Origin: Eubacterium sp.
GTDB lineage: Bacteria > Bacillota > Clostridia > Peptostreptococcales > Anaerovoracaceae
Assembly (NCBI GenBank): GCA_021769965.1
Contig: JAETRU010000006.1
Coordinates: 1 to 64,000, forward strand
Length of the DNA: 64,000 bases
Direction: 5' to 3'
A model generated the notes under the pieces. The model was given only the letters and a program-made list of their open reading frames with translations, searched no databases and was not told where the DNA came from. This document shows positions 45,549-55,799 of the stretch, in pieces (position 1 is the first letter of the stretch; the number at the start of each line of letters is the position of its first letter). A program made the translations under genes and the position numbers.

Positions 45549-46682
45549 CTATGCCAGCGCACCGTTAAACACGTCTTCCATGTTGCAGCTTACAGCTATG
45601 CCCAGCTTTTCCAGGGTACCCTGCAGGGCAGCCAGAGTCTCCGCCACCTTTTCAGGATACGCGTTTTCTCCCATGTGTCCGATGCGGACCACCTTGCCTG
45701 CCAGCACGTCGAAGCAGCCGGAGATCATGATGTTGTAGTCCTTCTCCATACCTTCCAGGATCTGTTTGTCTGTTACCCCTTCCGGCACCTCCAGAACGGT
45801 CACTGTATTGGAATAGCCCGACTCCAGATACAGCTTCAGTCCTCCTGCTGTCAGCGCTTTCCTCGCAGCGGCTGCCACCCTGCCGTGACGCTCATAGATG
45901 GTCTCTTCCTCTTTCATGAAGTTATCCAGAGCAGTCCGCAGTCCCGTGATATCGCTGATCGGCATGGTATACGGAAATTCCTGTTTTTCGTAGTAATCTC
46001 TGAAGATCAGAATGTTGGCATAGAAGGACGCGATCGGTGTCTTCCTGTCTGCCATGGCCTCAAAGGCTCTGTCAGAGACCCACAGCATGGTCAGTCCCGG
46101 GGGAGCCGACAGCGCTTTCTGGGAACCGCCGCAGAGAATATCGATCTTGCTGTTTGCCACATCTAAAGGCTCACCGAATATGCCGGCCACAGAATCGGCC
46201 ACAGTCATGATGCCGTAACTGTCCAGCAGACGGCTGATAGCGGGCACGTCGTTGATGACGCCGCTTGGCGTATCACAATGAACGACCGTAGCGTATTTGA
46301 AGTCGTGATCGTTGGCCAGAAACGCTTTGATCTCCTCAAGGTTCACAGGATTACGGTAGTCCGACGTGTACATCACAGGCTGACCGCCGTATATTTTTAC
46401 AAAATCAGCAAAGCCCTTGCCGAAGATGCCGTTGTCGATGACCAGCACTCTGTCGCCCGGCTCAGTCAAAGAAGCGCAGGCCGCTTCCAGACCCAGGATA
46501 CCCTCGCCGCCCAGGATCAGAGCGCGGTTTTTGGTGTGTAACGCCTCGGAAAGGAGCTGGCAGGTCTCTTTGTAATAGTCGAAAAAGGCCGGATCCAGAT
46601 CCGGATTGGTGCAGGGAAGGCTCCTTGCCATTCTAACATTTTCTCTGACCTGAGTAGGTCCTGCCGTCATGATTTTGTACAT
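45549..46682 (-). CDS. PLP-dependent class V aminotransferase (alanine-glyoxylate/serine-pyruvate type)
   Basis: LGGEGILGLEAACASLTEPGDRVLVIDNGIFGKGF; CGGSQKALSAPPGLTMLWVSD. Confidence 0.9.
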   Translation of the reverse strand: MYKIMTAGPTQVRENVRMARSLPCTNPDLDPAFFDYYKETCQLLSEALHTKNRALILGGEGILGLEAACASLTEPGDRVLVIDNGIFGKGFADFVKIYGGQPVMYTSDYRNPVNLEEIKAFLANDHDFKYATVVHCDTPSGVINDVPAISRLLDSYGIMTVADSVAGIFGEPLDVANSKIDILCGGSQKALSAPPGLTMLWVSDRAFEAMADRKTPIASFYANILIFRDYYEKQEFPYTMPISDITGLRTALDNFMKEEETIYERHGRVAAAARKALTAGGLKLYLESGYSNTVTVLEVPEGVTDKQILEGMEKDYNIMISGCFDVLAGKVVRIGHMGENAYPEKVAETLAALQGTLEKLGIAVSCNMEDVFNGALA

Positions 46683-46697
46683 AGATTTACCTCGCTT

Positions 46698-47222
46698 TTA
46701 TTTAATGAATTTTCTCAGCTGCTGGATGAACAGGAGCACCACGATACCTGCGAATCCGACCTGAATGATGTTTCCAGGAATGGAACCCAGCGGCGCGGCC
46801 CAGTTTCCAAACAGAATGACTTCAGCAATATAGTAGCCGGCCACCTTGATGATGACCGCCATGATTACGGAAGCGATATTGTTCAGCATCATGGACGAAA
46901 ACGGCTTTTTCTCAGCAAACCAGCCGATAACATAGCCCATCAGTCCTACGATGACAAAGGTGAACGGGGCCCATGCGGTCCAGCCGCTCATCAGATCAAA
47001 GAGCGCCATGCCGAAAGCTCCGGCAATGGCTCCGGTCTTGCGTCCGAAGAGCATGCCGCCGACGAAAAGAGGCACGTTGCCCAGATGGATCAGACCGCCG
47101 CTTCCGACCAGAGGCAGACGGATATTGATCAGCCACGTAGCGACAAAGGTCAGCGCGATAAACAGGGCGTCGACGACCAGCTCATAGGTTTTGCTTTTTT
47201 GTGTTCGTGTATGTTCCATTGT
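46698..47222 (-). CDS. ECF transporter S component
   Basis: LINIRLPLVGSGGLIHLGNVPLFVGGMLFGRKTGAIAGAFGMALFDL. Confidence 0.85.
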   Translation of the reverse strand, partial: TMEHTRTQKSKTYELVVDALFIALTFVATWLINIRLPLVGSGGLIHLGNVPLFVGGMLFGRKTGAIAGAFGMALFDLMSGWTAWAPFTFVIVGLMGYVIGWFAEKKPFSSMMLNNIASVIMAVIIKVAGYYIAEVILFGNWAAPLGSIPGNIIQVGFAGIVVLLFIQQLRKFIK

Positions 47223-47366
47223 AGTCATAATATATTCTTCCTTTGCAGTAATTCTTTTCATTCACTTGCCGGCAAGATTATCATAACGCAGAATTGATTG
47301 CTTTTAAATAGTCAATTTTATATTTTTTATTATGAACAGTCTGGATATATTTCCAGGTAAAACAAA

Positions 47367-47393
47367 ACTGTACCTCGTTTATAGAGGTACAGT
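47367..47393 (-). terminator. Terminator-like hairpin
   Basis: AACTGTACCTC...GAGGTACAGTT. Confidence 0.65.
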
Positions 47394-47431
47394 TCGATTA
47401 CAGTTTTACTACAGCCGCGCTGTTTTGTAAT

Positions 47432-47845
47432 TTACTTCACATTTTCAATATGGATATCCGGTTTCACACTTTTGGCCAGATCCAGCACTGCCTCAAGTTC
47501 TCTTTTTCGAAACACCAGTCTTCTGGACATGACATCTCTGAGAAAGTGGAGCACCACATAGCCCGGATCCGCTACATACTCGATGTGAATATCCGTGATT
47601 TCCTCAAAAGGCCATACGATTTTGTGCCTGTACACGATAAAGTCATATGCCAGAACAACGCCTTCTCTGCTGATGTAGGTCTCCTTCTGAAAGATCACCG
47701 CAAGCAGCAGCACCACGCCGATGACTGCAGAGTATTTTACGGTAGAGTAAAAACTGAATCCGATCAGCGCCGCACCGAATATGATCGCCGCAAACTTTGT
47801 GGACTTTCGCATTGCCCTGTCATCATATGCCTTTATCTTATCCAT
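47432..47845 (-). CDS. Two-TM membrane protein with PH-like C-terminal region
   Basis: FAAIIFGAALIGFSFYSTVKYSAVIGVVLLLAVIF then YISREGVVLAYDFIVYRHKIVWPFEEITDIHIEYV. Confidence 0.5.
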   Translation of the reverse strand: MDKIKAYDDRAMRKSTKFAAIIFGAALIGFSFYSTVKYSAVIGVVLLLAVIFQKETYISREGVVLAYDFIVYRHKIVWPFEEITDIHIEYVADPGYVVLHFLRDVMSRRLVFRKRELEAVLDLAKSVKPDIHIENVK

Positions 47846-49295
47846 TACGTCTTTCTGCCTTTCTCTTTGCTTTCAGTTCTTTAACTTCTGCTCTGGACTT
47901 GCCGTCGTACTCCTTGTACTTGATGCCGATGCCCAGATAAGAAATTACGACTGCCAGAACCGGATTGATCAGGTTCATAAATGCGTACGGCATAAATGCC
48001 CAGTTGGATACGCCTAAGGTCGCAGACTGATAAGCGCCGCAGCCGTTCCACGGAATCATCGGTGACCAGAGAGTCGCGCCGTCTTCCGTTGTTCTGGACA
48101 GAAAGCTTCTGCTCAGTCCTCTTTCGTCAAAGGCTTTCATGTACATTCTGCCCGGTACCAGGATCGCCAGATACTGGTCAGTCAGCACCACATCACAGAT
48201 GATACCGGTCACGATGGTGCACAGTACCAGACCGCCGACACTCTTTACTCTTCTGACAAGACCGCCCAGGAGCACTTCGATAAATCCGCATTTTTCCAGT
48301 ACGCCGCCAAAGAACAGGGCGAACATGATCAGGGAGATGGTCCACATCATGGAATCGATACCGCCTCTGTTGAGCAGGCTGTCAGTTACCTCATTGCCGG
48401 ATTCAATGCTGAAACCTGTCTGCATGCCGCCAAACACCTCAGGGAAGCTTGCGCCCTGCGCGATCATCGCTACCGCGGCGCCGCAGACTGCTGCAAGAAG
48501 CAGGGACGGAATTGCCGGAATCTTTTTCACCGCACCGAAAATTACCACCAGTACCGGCAGCATGATCCAAGGTGACAGATAGAAGTTATCTGCGATCGCG
48601 TTCTGAATGTCCAGCGCCAGAGAAGCGTCATAGCCGGATTCATCGATAACGATAGCGCCTACGATGCCGTACAACACCAGAGAGATCAAGAATGATGGAA
48701 TCGTCGTTGTCATCATGGCTGACACATGATCATACAGCGGTGTCTCCGCGCCTGCCGCAGCAACATTGGTACTGTCAGACAAAGGAGACAGCTTGTCTCC
48801 GGTATACGCGCCGGAAATGACCATACCTGCTGCCAGCGCCGGATTGATGCCAAGACCCATGGCGATACCCATCAGCGCAACACCTACGGTACCAGAAGCA
48901 GTCCAGGAAGATCCTGTCGCCAGACCTACAATTGCAGTCAGAATTGCGCCAACCACCAGAAATGCACCCGGTGAAATGATCTTCAGACCATAATAAACCA
49001 TGGCAGGCATGGTGCCGGACCAGACCCAGGAACCGATCAGCATGCCGACGCACATGATGATCAGGAAAGCTTCCACTGTTCTGCGGATACTGTCAAAAGC
49101 GCCTGCCGCGATATCCGCCCATCCGTAGCCGCATTTAACGGCAACTAACGACGCCACTACACAGGACGCGATAATCGGCATGTGCGGATCCAGTCCCCAT
49201 TTTACCGTACTTAGAATAATAATGACCATCATAAAGATAATTGGTATAAGGGCTTCCCATACTTTAGGAAGTCTCGGGGTTCTTTTTTTTCCCAT
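47838..49295 (-). CDS. Na+/H+ antiporter NhaC family
   Basis: GAILTAIVGLATGSSWTASGTVGVALMGIAMGLGINPALAAGMVISGAYTGDKLSPLSDSTNVAAA. Confidence 0.93.
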   Translation of the reverse strand: MGKKRTPRLPKVWEALIPIIFMMVIIILSTVKWGLDPHMPIIASCVVASLVAVKCGYGWADIAAGAFDSIRRTVEAFLIIMCVGMLIGSWVWSGTMPAMVYYGLKIISPGAFLVVGAILTAIVGLATGSSWTASGTVGVALMGIAMGLGINPALAAGMVISGAYTGDKLSPLSDSTNVAAAGAETPLYDHVSAMMTTTIPSFLISLVLYGIVGAIVIDESGYDASLALDIQNAIADNFYLSPWIMLPVLVVIFGAVKKIPAIPSLLLAAVCGAAVAMIAQGASFPEVFGGMQTGFSIESGNEVTDSLLNRGGIDSMMWTISLIMFALFFGGVLEKCGFIEVLLGGLVRRVKSVGGLVLCTIVTGIICDVVLTDQYLAILVPGRMYMKAFDERGLSRSFLSRTTEDGATLWSPMIPWNGCGAYQSATLGVSNWAFMPYAFMNLINPVLAVVISYLGIGIKYKEYDGKSRAEVKELKAKRKAERRNG

Positions 49296-49336
49296 GAAAA
49301 AATCCTCCTTAAATAAATATTGCTGATACATTTAAG

Positions 49337-49352
49337 AGCAAGAATTATGCCA
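49337..49352 (-). promoter_or_regulatory. Sigma-54 (-24/-12) promoter of the NhaC gene
   Basis: Minus strand TGGCAT-AATTC-TTGCT; ~40 nt before start codon. Confidence 0.8.
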
Positions 49353-49448
49353 CAGGCACAGATCCGCCATTTTTCACGGGTTTCCGCCTTTCTCTTCCTC
49401 GTGCGCCTCGCCAGTTATGAAATTTTCTTCCCGGTTCTGATTCAAATC

Positions 49449-49466
49449 CGTGAAATTTATTTCACG
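49449..49466. promoter_or_regulatory. Candidate enhancer (UAS) for the adjacent NtrC-type activator
   Basis: Perfect 18-bp palindrome CGTGAAATTTATTTCACG about 100 bp upstream of the -24 element. Confidence 0.65.
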
Positions 49467-50836
49467 TTTTTAGGCGCAATACCGTATTCTCCTAATTTAT
49501 TCCACAGCTGCCGCGCCGTGATGCCAAGAGCAGCCGCGCACTTTGTCACATTGCCGCCGGCCTCTTTCAGCGCTTTTTCTATATAGTATTTTTCAAAATC
49601 CGCCCGCGCTTCCTTTAACGTCGCGCGCTCGTCCAGGAACGCTGTTTTTCCCGCATCGTCCCGCCTTCCACACAGCGGCTGCTGCAGGTCGTCGATGGTG
49701 ATCCGGCCTCCGTCACTCAAAGCCACCATCCGCTCAATGATATTTTTCAGCTCCCGCACATTGCCCGGATAATCATATGTAAGAAGTCTTTCCATCACCT
49801 GACCGTCAATATGGGTGATCTTTTTCTTCTGCTCCGCCTCAGTCTTTCTGATAAAGAACTCGATCAGTCCGTCCAGATCTTCTTTCCTCTGGCGGATAGG
49901 AGGAATATATAATGTCAGAGTGTTGATCCGGTAAAGCAGGTCTTCCCGGAATCTTCCCTCTGCGATTTCATCCTCCAGAGATTTATTGGTAGCACAGATC
50001 AGCCGCACATCCAGATCGATGGATTTGTTGCTGCCGATCCGCTCTATTTTTCTGCTTTCCAGGACCCGCAGAAGCTTTCCCTGCATACTGATCGGCAGAT
50101 CGCCGATTTCGTCCAGAAAGAGAGTGCCGAAATTAGCCTCTTCAAATTTTCCGATCCTTTTGGTGACCGCTCCGGTAAAGCTGCCCTTTTCGTGGCCGAA
50201 CAGTTCTGACTCGATGACGCTTTCCGGCAGGCTCTGGCAGTTAATGGGCACAAAGGGTTCTCTGGCCCGCCCGCCTCTGCTGTGGATATAATTGGCGAAC
50301 ACCTCTTTGCCGACCCCGGATTCGCCCAGCAAAAGCACGTTGATATTGGTATCCGCAGTCCTGTCACAAACCTCCAGAAGACGCAGATACTGTGGATTCT
50401 TTGATTCCAGAAATACATTTTCCTCGTGCTGGTTGCGAAGAAGAATATCACTTTTTTCCGAGAGCCGCTTCAGCTTTGCCAGCCGTTCCACCTTTATGAT
50501 CAGTTCTTCCAGATCACTGCTTTTGACAAAATAATCTTTTGCGCCATATTTGATAGAATCCACCGCGCTTTCAATGGAACCGTAAGCTGTCATCACAATG
50601 ATGTCGATATCCTCATTTTCGGAAGTCAGCCTGCGGATCAGTTCCTCTCCGGAAAGCTCCGGCATACGCAGATCCGTAATGACCAGATTGACCTCGTGAT
50701 CGCGAAGATAGGAAAGCGCCTCGCGTCCGTTGGAGCAGGTGCTGGTCTGATACCCTTTCCGGCTCAGGATCATAGATACCACTCTCTGATATTCCGGTTC
50801 ATCGTCTACGATTAAAATGTTATACCCTGTTTTCAT
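49457..50836 (-). CDS. Sigma-54-dependent NtrC-family response regulator
   Basis: REC NILIVDDEPEYQRVV; LLLGESGVGKEVFANYIH; ELFGHEKGSFTGAV; Fis-type HTH at C-terminus. Confidence 0.96.
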   Translation of the reverse strand: MKTGYNILIVDDEPEYQRVVSMILSRKGYQTSTCSNGREALSYLRDHEVNLVITDLRMPELSGEELIRRLTSENEDIDIIVMTAYGSIESAVDSIKYGAKDYFVKSSDLEELIIKVERLAKLKRLSEKSDILLRNQHEENVFLESKNPQYLRLLEVCDRTADTNINVLLLGESGVGKEVFANYIHSRGGRAREPFVPINCQSLPESVIESELFGHEKGSFTGAVTKRIGKFEEANFGTLFLDEIGDLPISMQGKLLRVLESRKIERIGSNKSIDLDVRLICATNKSLEDEIAEGRFREDLLYRINTLTLYIPPIRQRKEDLDGLIEFFIRKTEAEQKKKITHIDGQVMERLLTYDYPGNVRELKNIIERMVALSDGGRITIDDLQQPLCGRRDDAGKTAFLDERATLKEARADFEKYYIEKALKEAGGNVTKCAAALGITARQLWNKLGEYGIAPKNVK

Positions 50837-52844
50837 ATCCTGCCTTCCTTCCTCCATCTTCTGTTTCTATCCTCCGCGGATTCTGTGCCCCGCTCTGGAT
50901 CGGAATCCTCACATAAAACACTGTTCCCTCGCCCAGCGTGCTGTCAGCCCGGATCGTGCCTCCCGCCTGTTTCAGCTGAGAATGGACCAGATAAAGTCCC
51001 AGTCCTGTGCCCTGTTCCTTGCTGGTATAAAACGGATTGAATATTTCCAGAAGTTTTCCGCTTTCAATACCGCAGCCGTTATCGCGGAATTCAAGATCGA
51101 CATCGTTGTCTCTGATATCCACCCGGATCTGGATCTTTCGCCCGCGGTCAACCTCCGCGAGAGCGTCGATGCTGTTATTCAGCAGGTTAATAATTGTTAT
51201 TTTCACCAGATCCTCGTTGATACGCACCTGACCGTTCCGATTCCCGGTCAGAGAGAATTCCACATCGATCTTCTTAATATCCATCTGCTTCTTTTCAAGG
51301 ATCAGAATATTTGTGATCAGTTCCTTCACATCCACATTCTTGCTGTCCTCTCCGGAAAGCTTGGAAAATTTCAAAAGGCTATCGATAAGCCGGTTGATCC
51401 TCTTGATAGAATCGTCGATGACCTGCACAGCATGCATGCCGTCCTCCTCTTTGCAGAAATCCTGGATCAGGAACATATAGCTTTTGATCAGTCCCAGCGG
51501 ATTTCTGATCTCATGAGCGAGTCCGGCCGAAAGCTGTCCCACGGCGATCATCTTTTCCTCCTGAATATTCCGCTGCTGATTGAGATAACGCTGCGTCCAT
51601 TCTTCCACGATATAAAGCTTCTTGCTTTCTTCGCTCAGAGCTATGGTGTTTTTCATGTAATAATGGTCTTTCAGCTTGTAGACTTTCTCGTCCTCTGCCT
51701 GCAGAAACGGAATGACCCAGCGATTCGTATAAATATCCGTCCTGAGCAGTTCCTTTCTGCCGCATCCCGCGATCCTGCAGATCTCATCATTGACCTCCAG
51801 TATCTTTCCGCTGCGGTCCACGATGAGAAGTCCCTTATCCAGGGTATTGATGATCAGCCTCAGCTGCTCCTGACTGTGAAAAAGTTCTCTGGTCTTTTCC
51901 GTTACCTTCTTTGCTGTCGACAGGTTCCAGACCGTAAAGGCCGCGCCGCAGATCAAAAAGAGAAATACGATATTGTAGATCAGATCCACTTCCGACATAT
52001 CTGTAATTTCCGGCTCCATAGCGCCGAACCATTTGCTCTGTGTCTTCGTGATGAGATTTTTCTTTTTCAGAGAAAGCACTGCCTTGTTAAAAGCGTTTAA
52101 AAGTCCTTCATTGGATCTATCCAGCGCAACGCAGATCTCCGTTCTGGAAAAAGAATACTGCAAAAATTTATAATACCGGTTCGTTCTCTGCTGATTGATC
52201 AGATAGGATATCTTTGTTTCATCTCCCGCCACCGCTGCTACCCGGTCATTTTCCAGCATATCGAGGGACTGCTGAAAATCTTTCGCGTAGACCACAGATA
52301 CACCTTTGCTGCCGTAAAGCTCTTCGATCCGCTCAGCAACAGCCTTTTCTCCCTCTTCCACAGCGACCTTTATATCAGCGAGCTGATTGATATTGTCAAG
52401 CTCTGAGCTTTCTTTTACCAGCATTTTTCCATGCATGATATAAAGAGGCTCAGTAAAGAGATACTCATCCGCGGGCAGCTGGCTCTTATCCACAATGGCA
52501 GCCTGAATATCGCCATTCTTAAAATCCTGCACCAGATCCTTTTCCTGATTCAGCCTGATGTCCATATCATTTTCCAGTTCCACCGAAAGCAGATCGATAA
52601 AATCAATAAAGATCCCGTCGTTCTGCTTTTCCTCGTTGACGAAAGAAAGCGGCAGGCTGTTATACTTTACCCCGCAGGTAATATGCGCCTTGCTGAAATA
52701 GTCTTGCTGCGCAGACGTCAGATCAAAACTGTATTTTGCGTAATCGACCCAGTCCATATTATACCGGATCATCATATTGATGCAGGCGCCGAACCAGATG
52801 ATCAGCGCTGCCGCAGCCATAGTCAGAGAAATACTTCGCTTCAT
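50820..52844 (-). CDS. Sensor histidine kinase with extracellular SBP_bac_3-like domain and PAS
   Basis: Substrate-binding-like region; LIVDRSGKILEVNDEI PAS; LSAGLAHEIRNPLGLIKSY H-box; GTGLGLYLVHSQLKQAGG. Confidence 0.93.
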   Translation of the reverse strand: MKRSISLTMAAAALIIWFGACINMMIRYNMDWVDYAKYSFDLTSAQQDYFSKAHITCGVKYNSLPLSFVNEEKQNDGIFIDFIDLLSVELENDMDIRLNQEKDLVQDFKNGDIQAAIVDKSQLPADEYLFTEPLYIMHGKMLVKESSELDNINQLADIKVAVEEGEKAVAERIEELYGSKGVSVVYAKDFQQSLDMLENDRVAAVAGDETKISYLINQQRTNRYYKFLQYSFSRTEICVALDRSNEGLLNAFNKAVLSLKKKNLITKTQSKWFGAMEPEITDMSEVDLIYNIVFLFLICGAAFTVWNLSTAKKVTEKTRELFHSQEQLRLIINTLDKGLLIVDRSGKILEVNDEICRIAGCGRKELLRTDIYTNRWVIPFLQAEDEKVYKLKDHYYMKNTIALSEESKKLYIVEEWTQRYLNQQRNIQEEKMIAVGQLSAGLAHEIRNPLGLIKSYMFLIQDFCKEEDGMHAVQVIDDSIKRINRLIDSLLKFSKLSGEDSKNVDVKELITNILILEKKQMDIKKIDVEFSLTGNRNGQVRINEDLVKITIINLLNNSIDALAEVDRGRKIQIRVDIRDNDVDLEFRDNGCGIESGKLLEIFNPFYTSKEQGTGLGLYLVHSQLKQAGGTIRADSTLGEGTVFYVRIPIQSGAQNPRRIETEDGGRKAGYENRV

Positions 52845-52997
52845 AAAACACCTGCTTTACCGAGAGTGAAATGCATATTAATTATAGTATATCATAGTTT
52901 CCGTCTAAAAAACAGCGCCGCTCGTCCGGCCTCTGTCTGCTGAGCACACATCAAAAGTCCTCCGCCTCGCGGCGAAGGACCTGACTGCCTGCTTTAT

Positions 52998-53993
52998 CTA
53001 TTTCTCCCGCACGTAGCTGTACCACTCTCCGCCAATATAGACGTAGGCTGTACATTTGCCGTCTCCGGCCGCTTTCGGCAGGTTCGCGATGCCATAGGTC
53101 ATGCGGGATTTCCCGTTGCCGATGGTCTCGCTTGTCGTGATATTGGCTTTGCTGGCATCATCTGCGGCGGTTCCTCCGATGTACTCCTCACCGTCTTCTG
53201 TGACTACCGTCACGCCGTAGAAAGAGCCCGCGTCCCGTTTCTTGCCGGAAAGATTTTTCACCTTCATATCCAGCACCAGAAGCCGTTCGTCGCTTTTCCT
53301 TGCCTCAAAATAGCGATAGAAATACCCGGGATTTTCCGGTTCGATCTTTTTGGTAAAGCGGACTTTTTCCAGTGTGATCTCGCCGACGTTCTTTACCGTC
53401 ACAGTATCGCCTTTGACCAGCTCTTTGCACACGGCCAGCCGTTTTGTAGTATCCACTGCCAGATGATAGTCAAAGGAAGGTTCCTTGTCTTCCTCAGGGA
53501 AAGCCAGCTGCAGCGATGATTCTTCGCTGACCGCCTTGGCGTCCAGTTCTGTGATCAGATAGACCTTCGCGGTCTTTCCCGGGCCGACAGCCTTTGAGCG
53601 GTCCAGCTTGCTGCCGTTTTCCGTAACAGCTGCCGCAATGGTATTGCCGTAGGTCTCTTCACCGATAACCATCTGGAACTGGCAGAGATCCTGGATCTTG
53701 CACTCTTTGTCCGTCAGATTTTTCAGCTTCGCCTCCAGCACGGCATAGACCTTGCCGTCTTCTGCCTCCCAGCCCATGGCGTAATTGTCAGCCACCGGCG
53801 GATAGACTTTTTTTGAAACCAGCAGATTTACCGGCGTGATCTCCGCTCTTTCCTCTACGACCGTGGTCTCACCCATGGTCATGGCGTTCTCCTTCTCCGC
53901 GCATCCGCTGACAAAGAGTATCAGGCACAGGACCGCTGCCGCCGTCAGGAAAAAGACAAGTCCCCGGCGTTTGATAGTATTACTTTTCTCCAT
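52998..53993 (-). CDS. Lipoprotein of unknown function, two DUF4352-like halves
   Basis: Lipobox LFVSGC; repeated KVYAVLEAKLKNLTDK / RLLVLDMKVKNLSGKK. Confidence 0.65.
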   Translation of the reverse strand: MEKSNTIKRRGLVFFLTAAAVLCLILFVSGCAEKENAMTMGETTVVEERAEITPVNLLVSKKVYPPVADNYAMGWEAEDGKVYAVLEAKLKNLTDKECKIQDLCQFQMVIGEETYGNTIAAAVTENGSKLDRSKAVGPGKTAKVYLITELDAKAVSEESSLQLAFPEEDKEPSFDYHLAVDTTKRLAVCKELVKGDTVTVKNVGEITLEKVRFTKKIEPENPGYFYRYFEARKSDERLLVLDMKVKNLSGKKRDAGSFYGVTVVTEDGEEYIGGTAADDASKANITTSETIGNGKSRMTYGIANLPKAAGDGKCTAYVYIGGEWYSYVREK

Positions 53994-54000
53994 ACGTTTC

Positions 54001-54828
54001 TTAACCTTCAATCAGTGCTGCTGCCATACGGTCCATCTCAGGACATTCCATATCCTCAATACGGCCCTCGTCGCAGGCTTTCGCGACCCTGCTGTCCAGC
54101 GGCAGCTTCTCCACCTGAGTAATAGCATATTTAGCAGCGATATCTTCGATATGGCTCTCGCCGAAGATCTTGTGTTCTTTGCCGCAGTCCGGACATTTGA
54201 AATAGGACATGTTTTCCACGATGCCCAGTACCGGAATATCCATCAGATCCGCCATCTTTACAGCTTTCTCCACGATCATGGACACCAGATCCTGCGGAGA
54301 AGTGACGATGATAATACCGTCTACCGGCAGACTCTGATATACAGTCAGCGCGACATCGCCGGTTCCCGGCGGCATATCCACAAACATGACATCCACGTCG
54401 CCCCAGCATACATCGCTCCAGAACTGCTGGACCACGCCGCCCAGGATCGGTCCTCTCCAGACGACCGGGTCTGTTTCGTTTTCCAGCAGCAGGTTGATAG
54501 ACATCGCTTTGATGCCGCTTTCTGTTACAGACGGCAGGATCATCTCATCATTTCCCATAGCCTTTCCCGTAATGCCAAAGGCCTTTGGAATAGACGGGCC
54601 TGTAATGTCCGCATCCAGTACGGCCACGTTCTTGCCCAGTCTCTTCGCGGCTGCGGCCAGCATAGAAGTGACGGAGGATTTTCCAACGCCGCCTTTGCCG
54701 CTGACGATACCGATCACCTTTCTTACATCGGACAGGCTGTTCATCGGAGCCTTTTCAATGCCCGGGTTTTCTTGTCTTTCGCTGCAGCTTTCGCCGCAGG
54801 AACTGCAGTCATGATTACAATCACTCAT
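54001..54828 (-). CDS. Mrp/NBP35-family ATP-binding Fe-S carrier
   Basis: VIGIVSGKGGVGKSSVTSMLA; DMPPGTGDVALT; CPDCGKEHKIFG. Confidence 0.95.
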   Translation of the reverse strand: MSDCNHDCSSCGESCSERQENPGIEKAPMNSLSDVRKVIGIVSGKGGVGKSSVTSMLAAAAKRLGKNVAVLDADITGPSIPKAFGITGKAMGNDEMILPSVTESGIKAMSINLLLENETDPVVWRGPILGGVVQQFWSDVCWGDVDVMFVDMPPGTGDVALTVYQSLPVDGIIIVTSPQDLVSMIVEKAVKMADLMDIPVLGIVENMSYFKCPDCGKEHKIFGESHIEDIAAKYAITQVEKLPLDSRVAKACDEGRIEDMECPEMDRMAAALIEG

Positions 54829-54854
54829 TTTTTTCTCTCCTTTTTAGTATATTG

Positions 54855-55799
54855 TTAAAACATTCCCAGATTTTTAAACAGGAATATCCACAAAAACATA
54901 GTAAAACACGCAAACGCCGTGGAAAAAACCACGCAGTTGCCGGCCAGCTGGCTGTCGCTGTCCATGGACTGGGCCATAGTGAAAGACGATACCGCCGTCG
55001 GCGCCGCGAACATGGCGATCAGCGTCACAAAGGCGATGCCGCGAAATCCCAGCAGCGCCGCCGCGGTCAGCCCTGCCGCCGGCACGATGATCAGCCTGGC
55101 AGCCACGCTGACGACCAGATTCCGCCCGCACGCTCTGATACTTCTGAAATCAATAGACGCTCCCAGAATGACCAGAGCCAGCGGCGTTGCCACAGATGCC
55201 ATATCGGACACAGCGTCTTCCAGCACCCCTGGCAGCTTCAGCCCGGTCAGTACAGCAAAGATCCCTGCTGCTGCCCCCAGGATCAGAGGATTGGTCAGCA
55301 CTTTTTTCAGAATGCCGCAGAATTCCAGTCTGCCGCCGCGAAACACCTCCAGAGTCACCACAGCCAGCACATTATAAACAGGCACGATGACCGCCACCAT
55401 CATAGCCGTCACAGCCAGATTGCCGTGACCGTACATATTGACAGCGATGGGAATGCCCATAATAACAAAGTTGCTTCTGTAGATGGCCTGGATCATCGCG
55501 CCCCGGCTTTTCGGATCTTTTTCTATACGCACCACGATCAGAGTACTGACGCCGTAGATCACCGCAACAGAAATCAGTCCAAAGACCAGCAGACGCCAGT
55601 CTACAGCGTCTTTGATGTCTGTTCCGTACAGATTGGTGAACATCATAGGCGGAAAGAACACCACGAAGATCATCTTGTTCAGGTGTCTGAGCTCGGTTTC
55701 CGTCAGCAGACGGAAGCGCTTGACGCCAAGACCTGCCGCCAGCATCAGAAACATGGGAAGAACAGCTTCCAGGGATACGATAAAATTACTAAGCATCAC
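54855..55799 (-). CDS. AEC-family transporter
   Basis: Ten-TM pattern; SNFVIMGIPIAVNMYG; AAPTAVSSFTMAQ. Confidence 0.85.
   Translation of the reverse strand: MMLSNFIVSLEAVLPMFLMLAAGLGVKRFRLLTETELRHLNKMIFVVFFPPMMFTNLYGTDIKDAVDWRLLVFGLISVAVIYGVSTLIVVRIEKDPKSRGAMIQAIYRSNFVIMGIPIAVNMYGHGNLAVTAMMVAVIVPVYNVLAVVTLEVFRGGRLEFCGILKKVLTNPLILGAAAGIFAVLTGLKLPGVLEDAVSDMASVATPLALVILGASIDFRSIRACGRNLVVSVAARLIIVPAAGLTAAALLGFRGIAFVTLIAMFAAPTAVSSFTMAQSMDSDSQLAGNCVVFSTAFACFTMFLWIFLFKNLGMF

Noticed and set aside
47223-47432. Riboswitch upstream of the ECF S component
   Set aside because: The leader is short and A/T-rich; I saw no recognisable TPP, FMN, cobalamin or preQ1 core. Only the upstream gene's terminator hairpin is evident.
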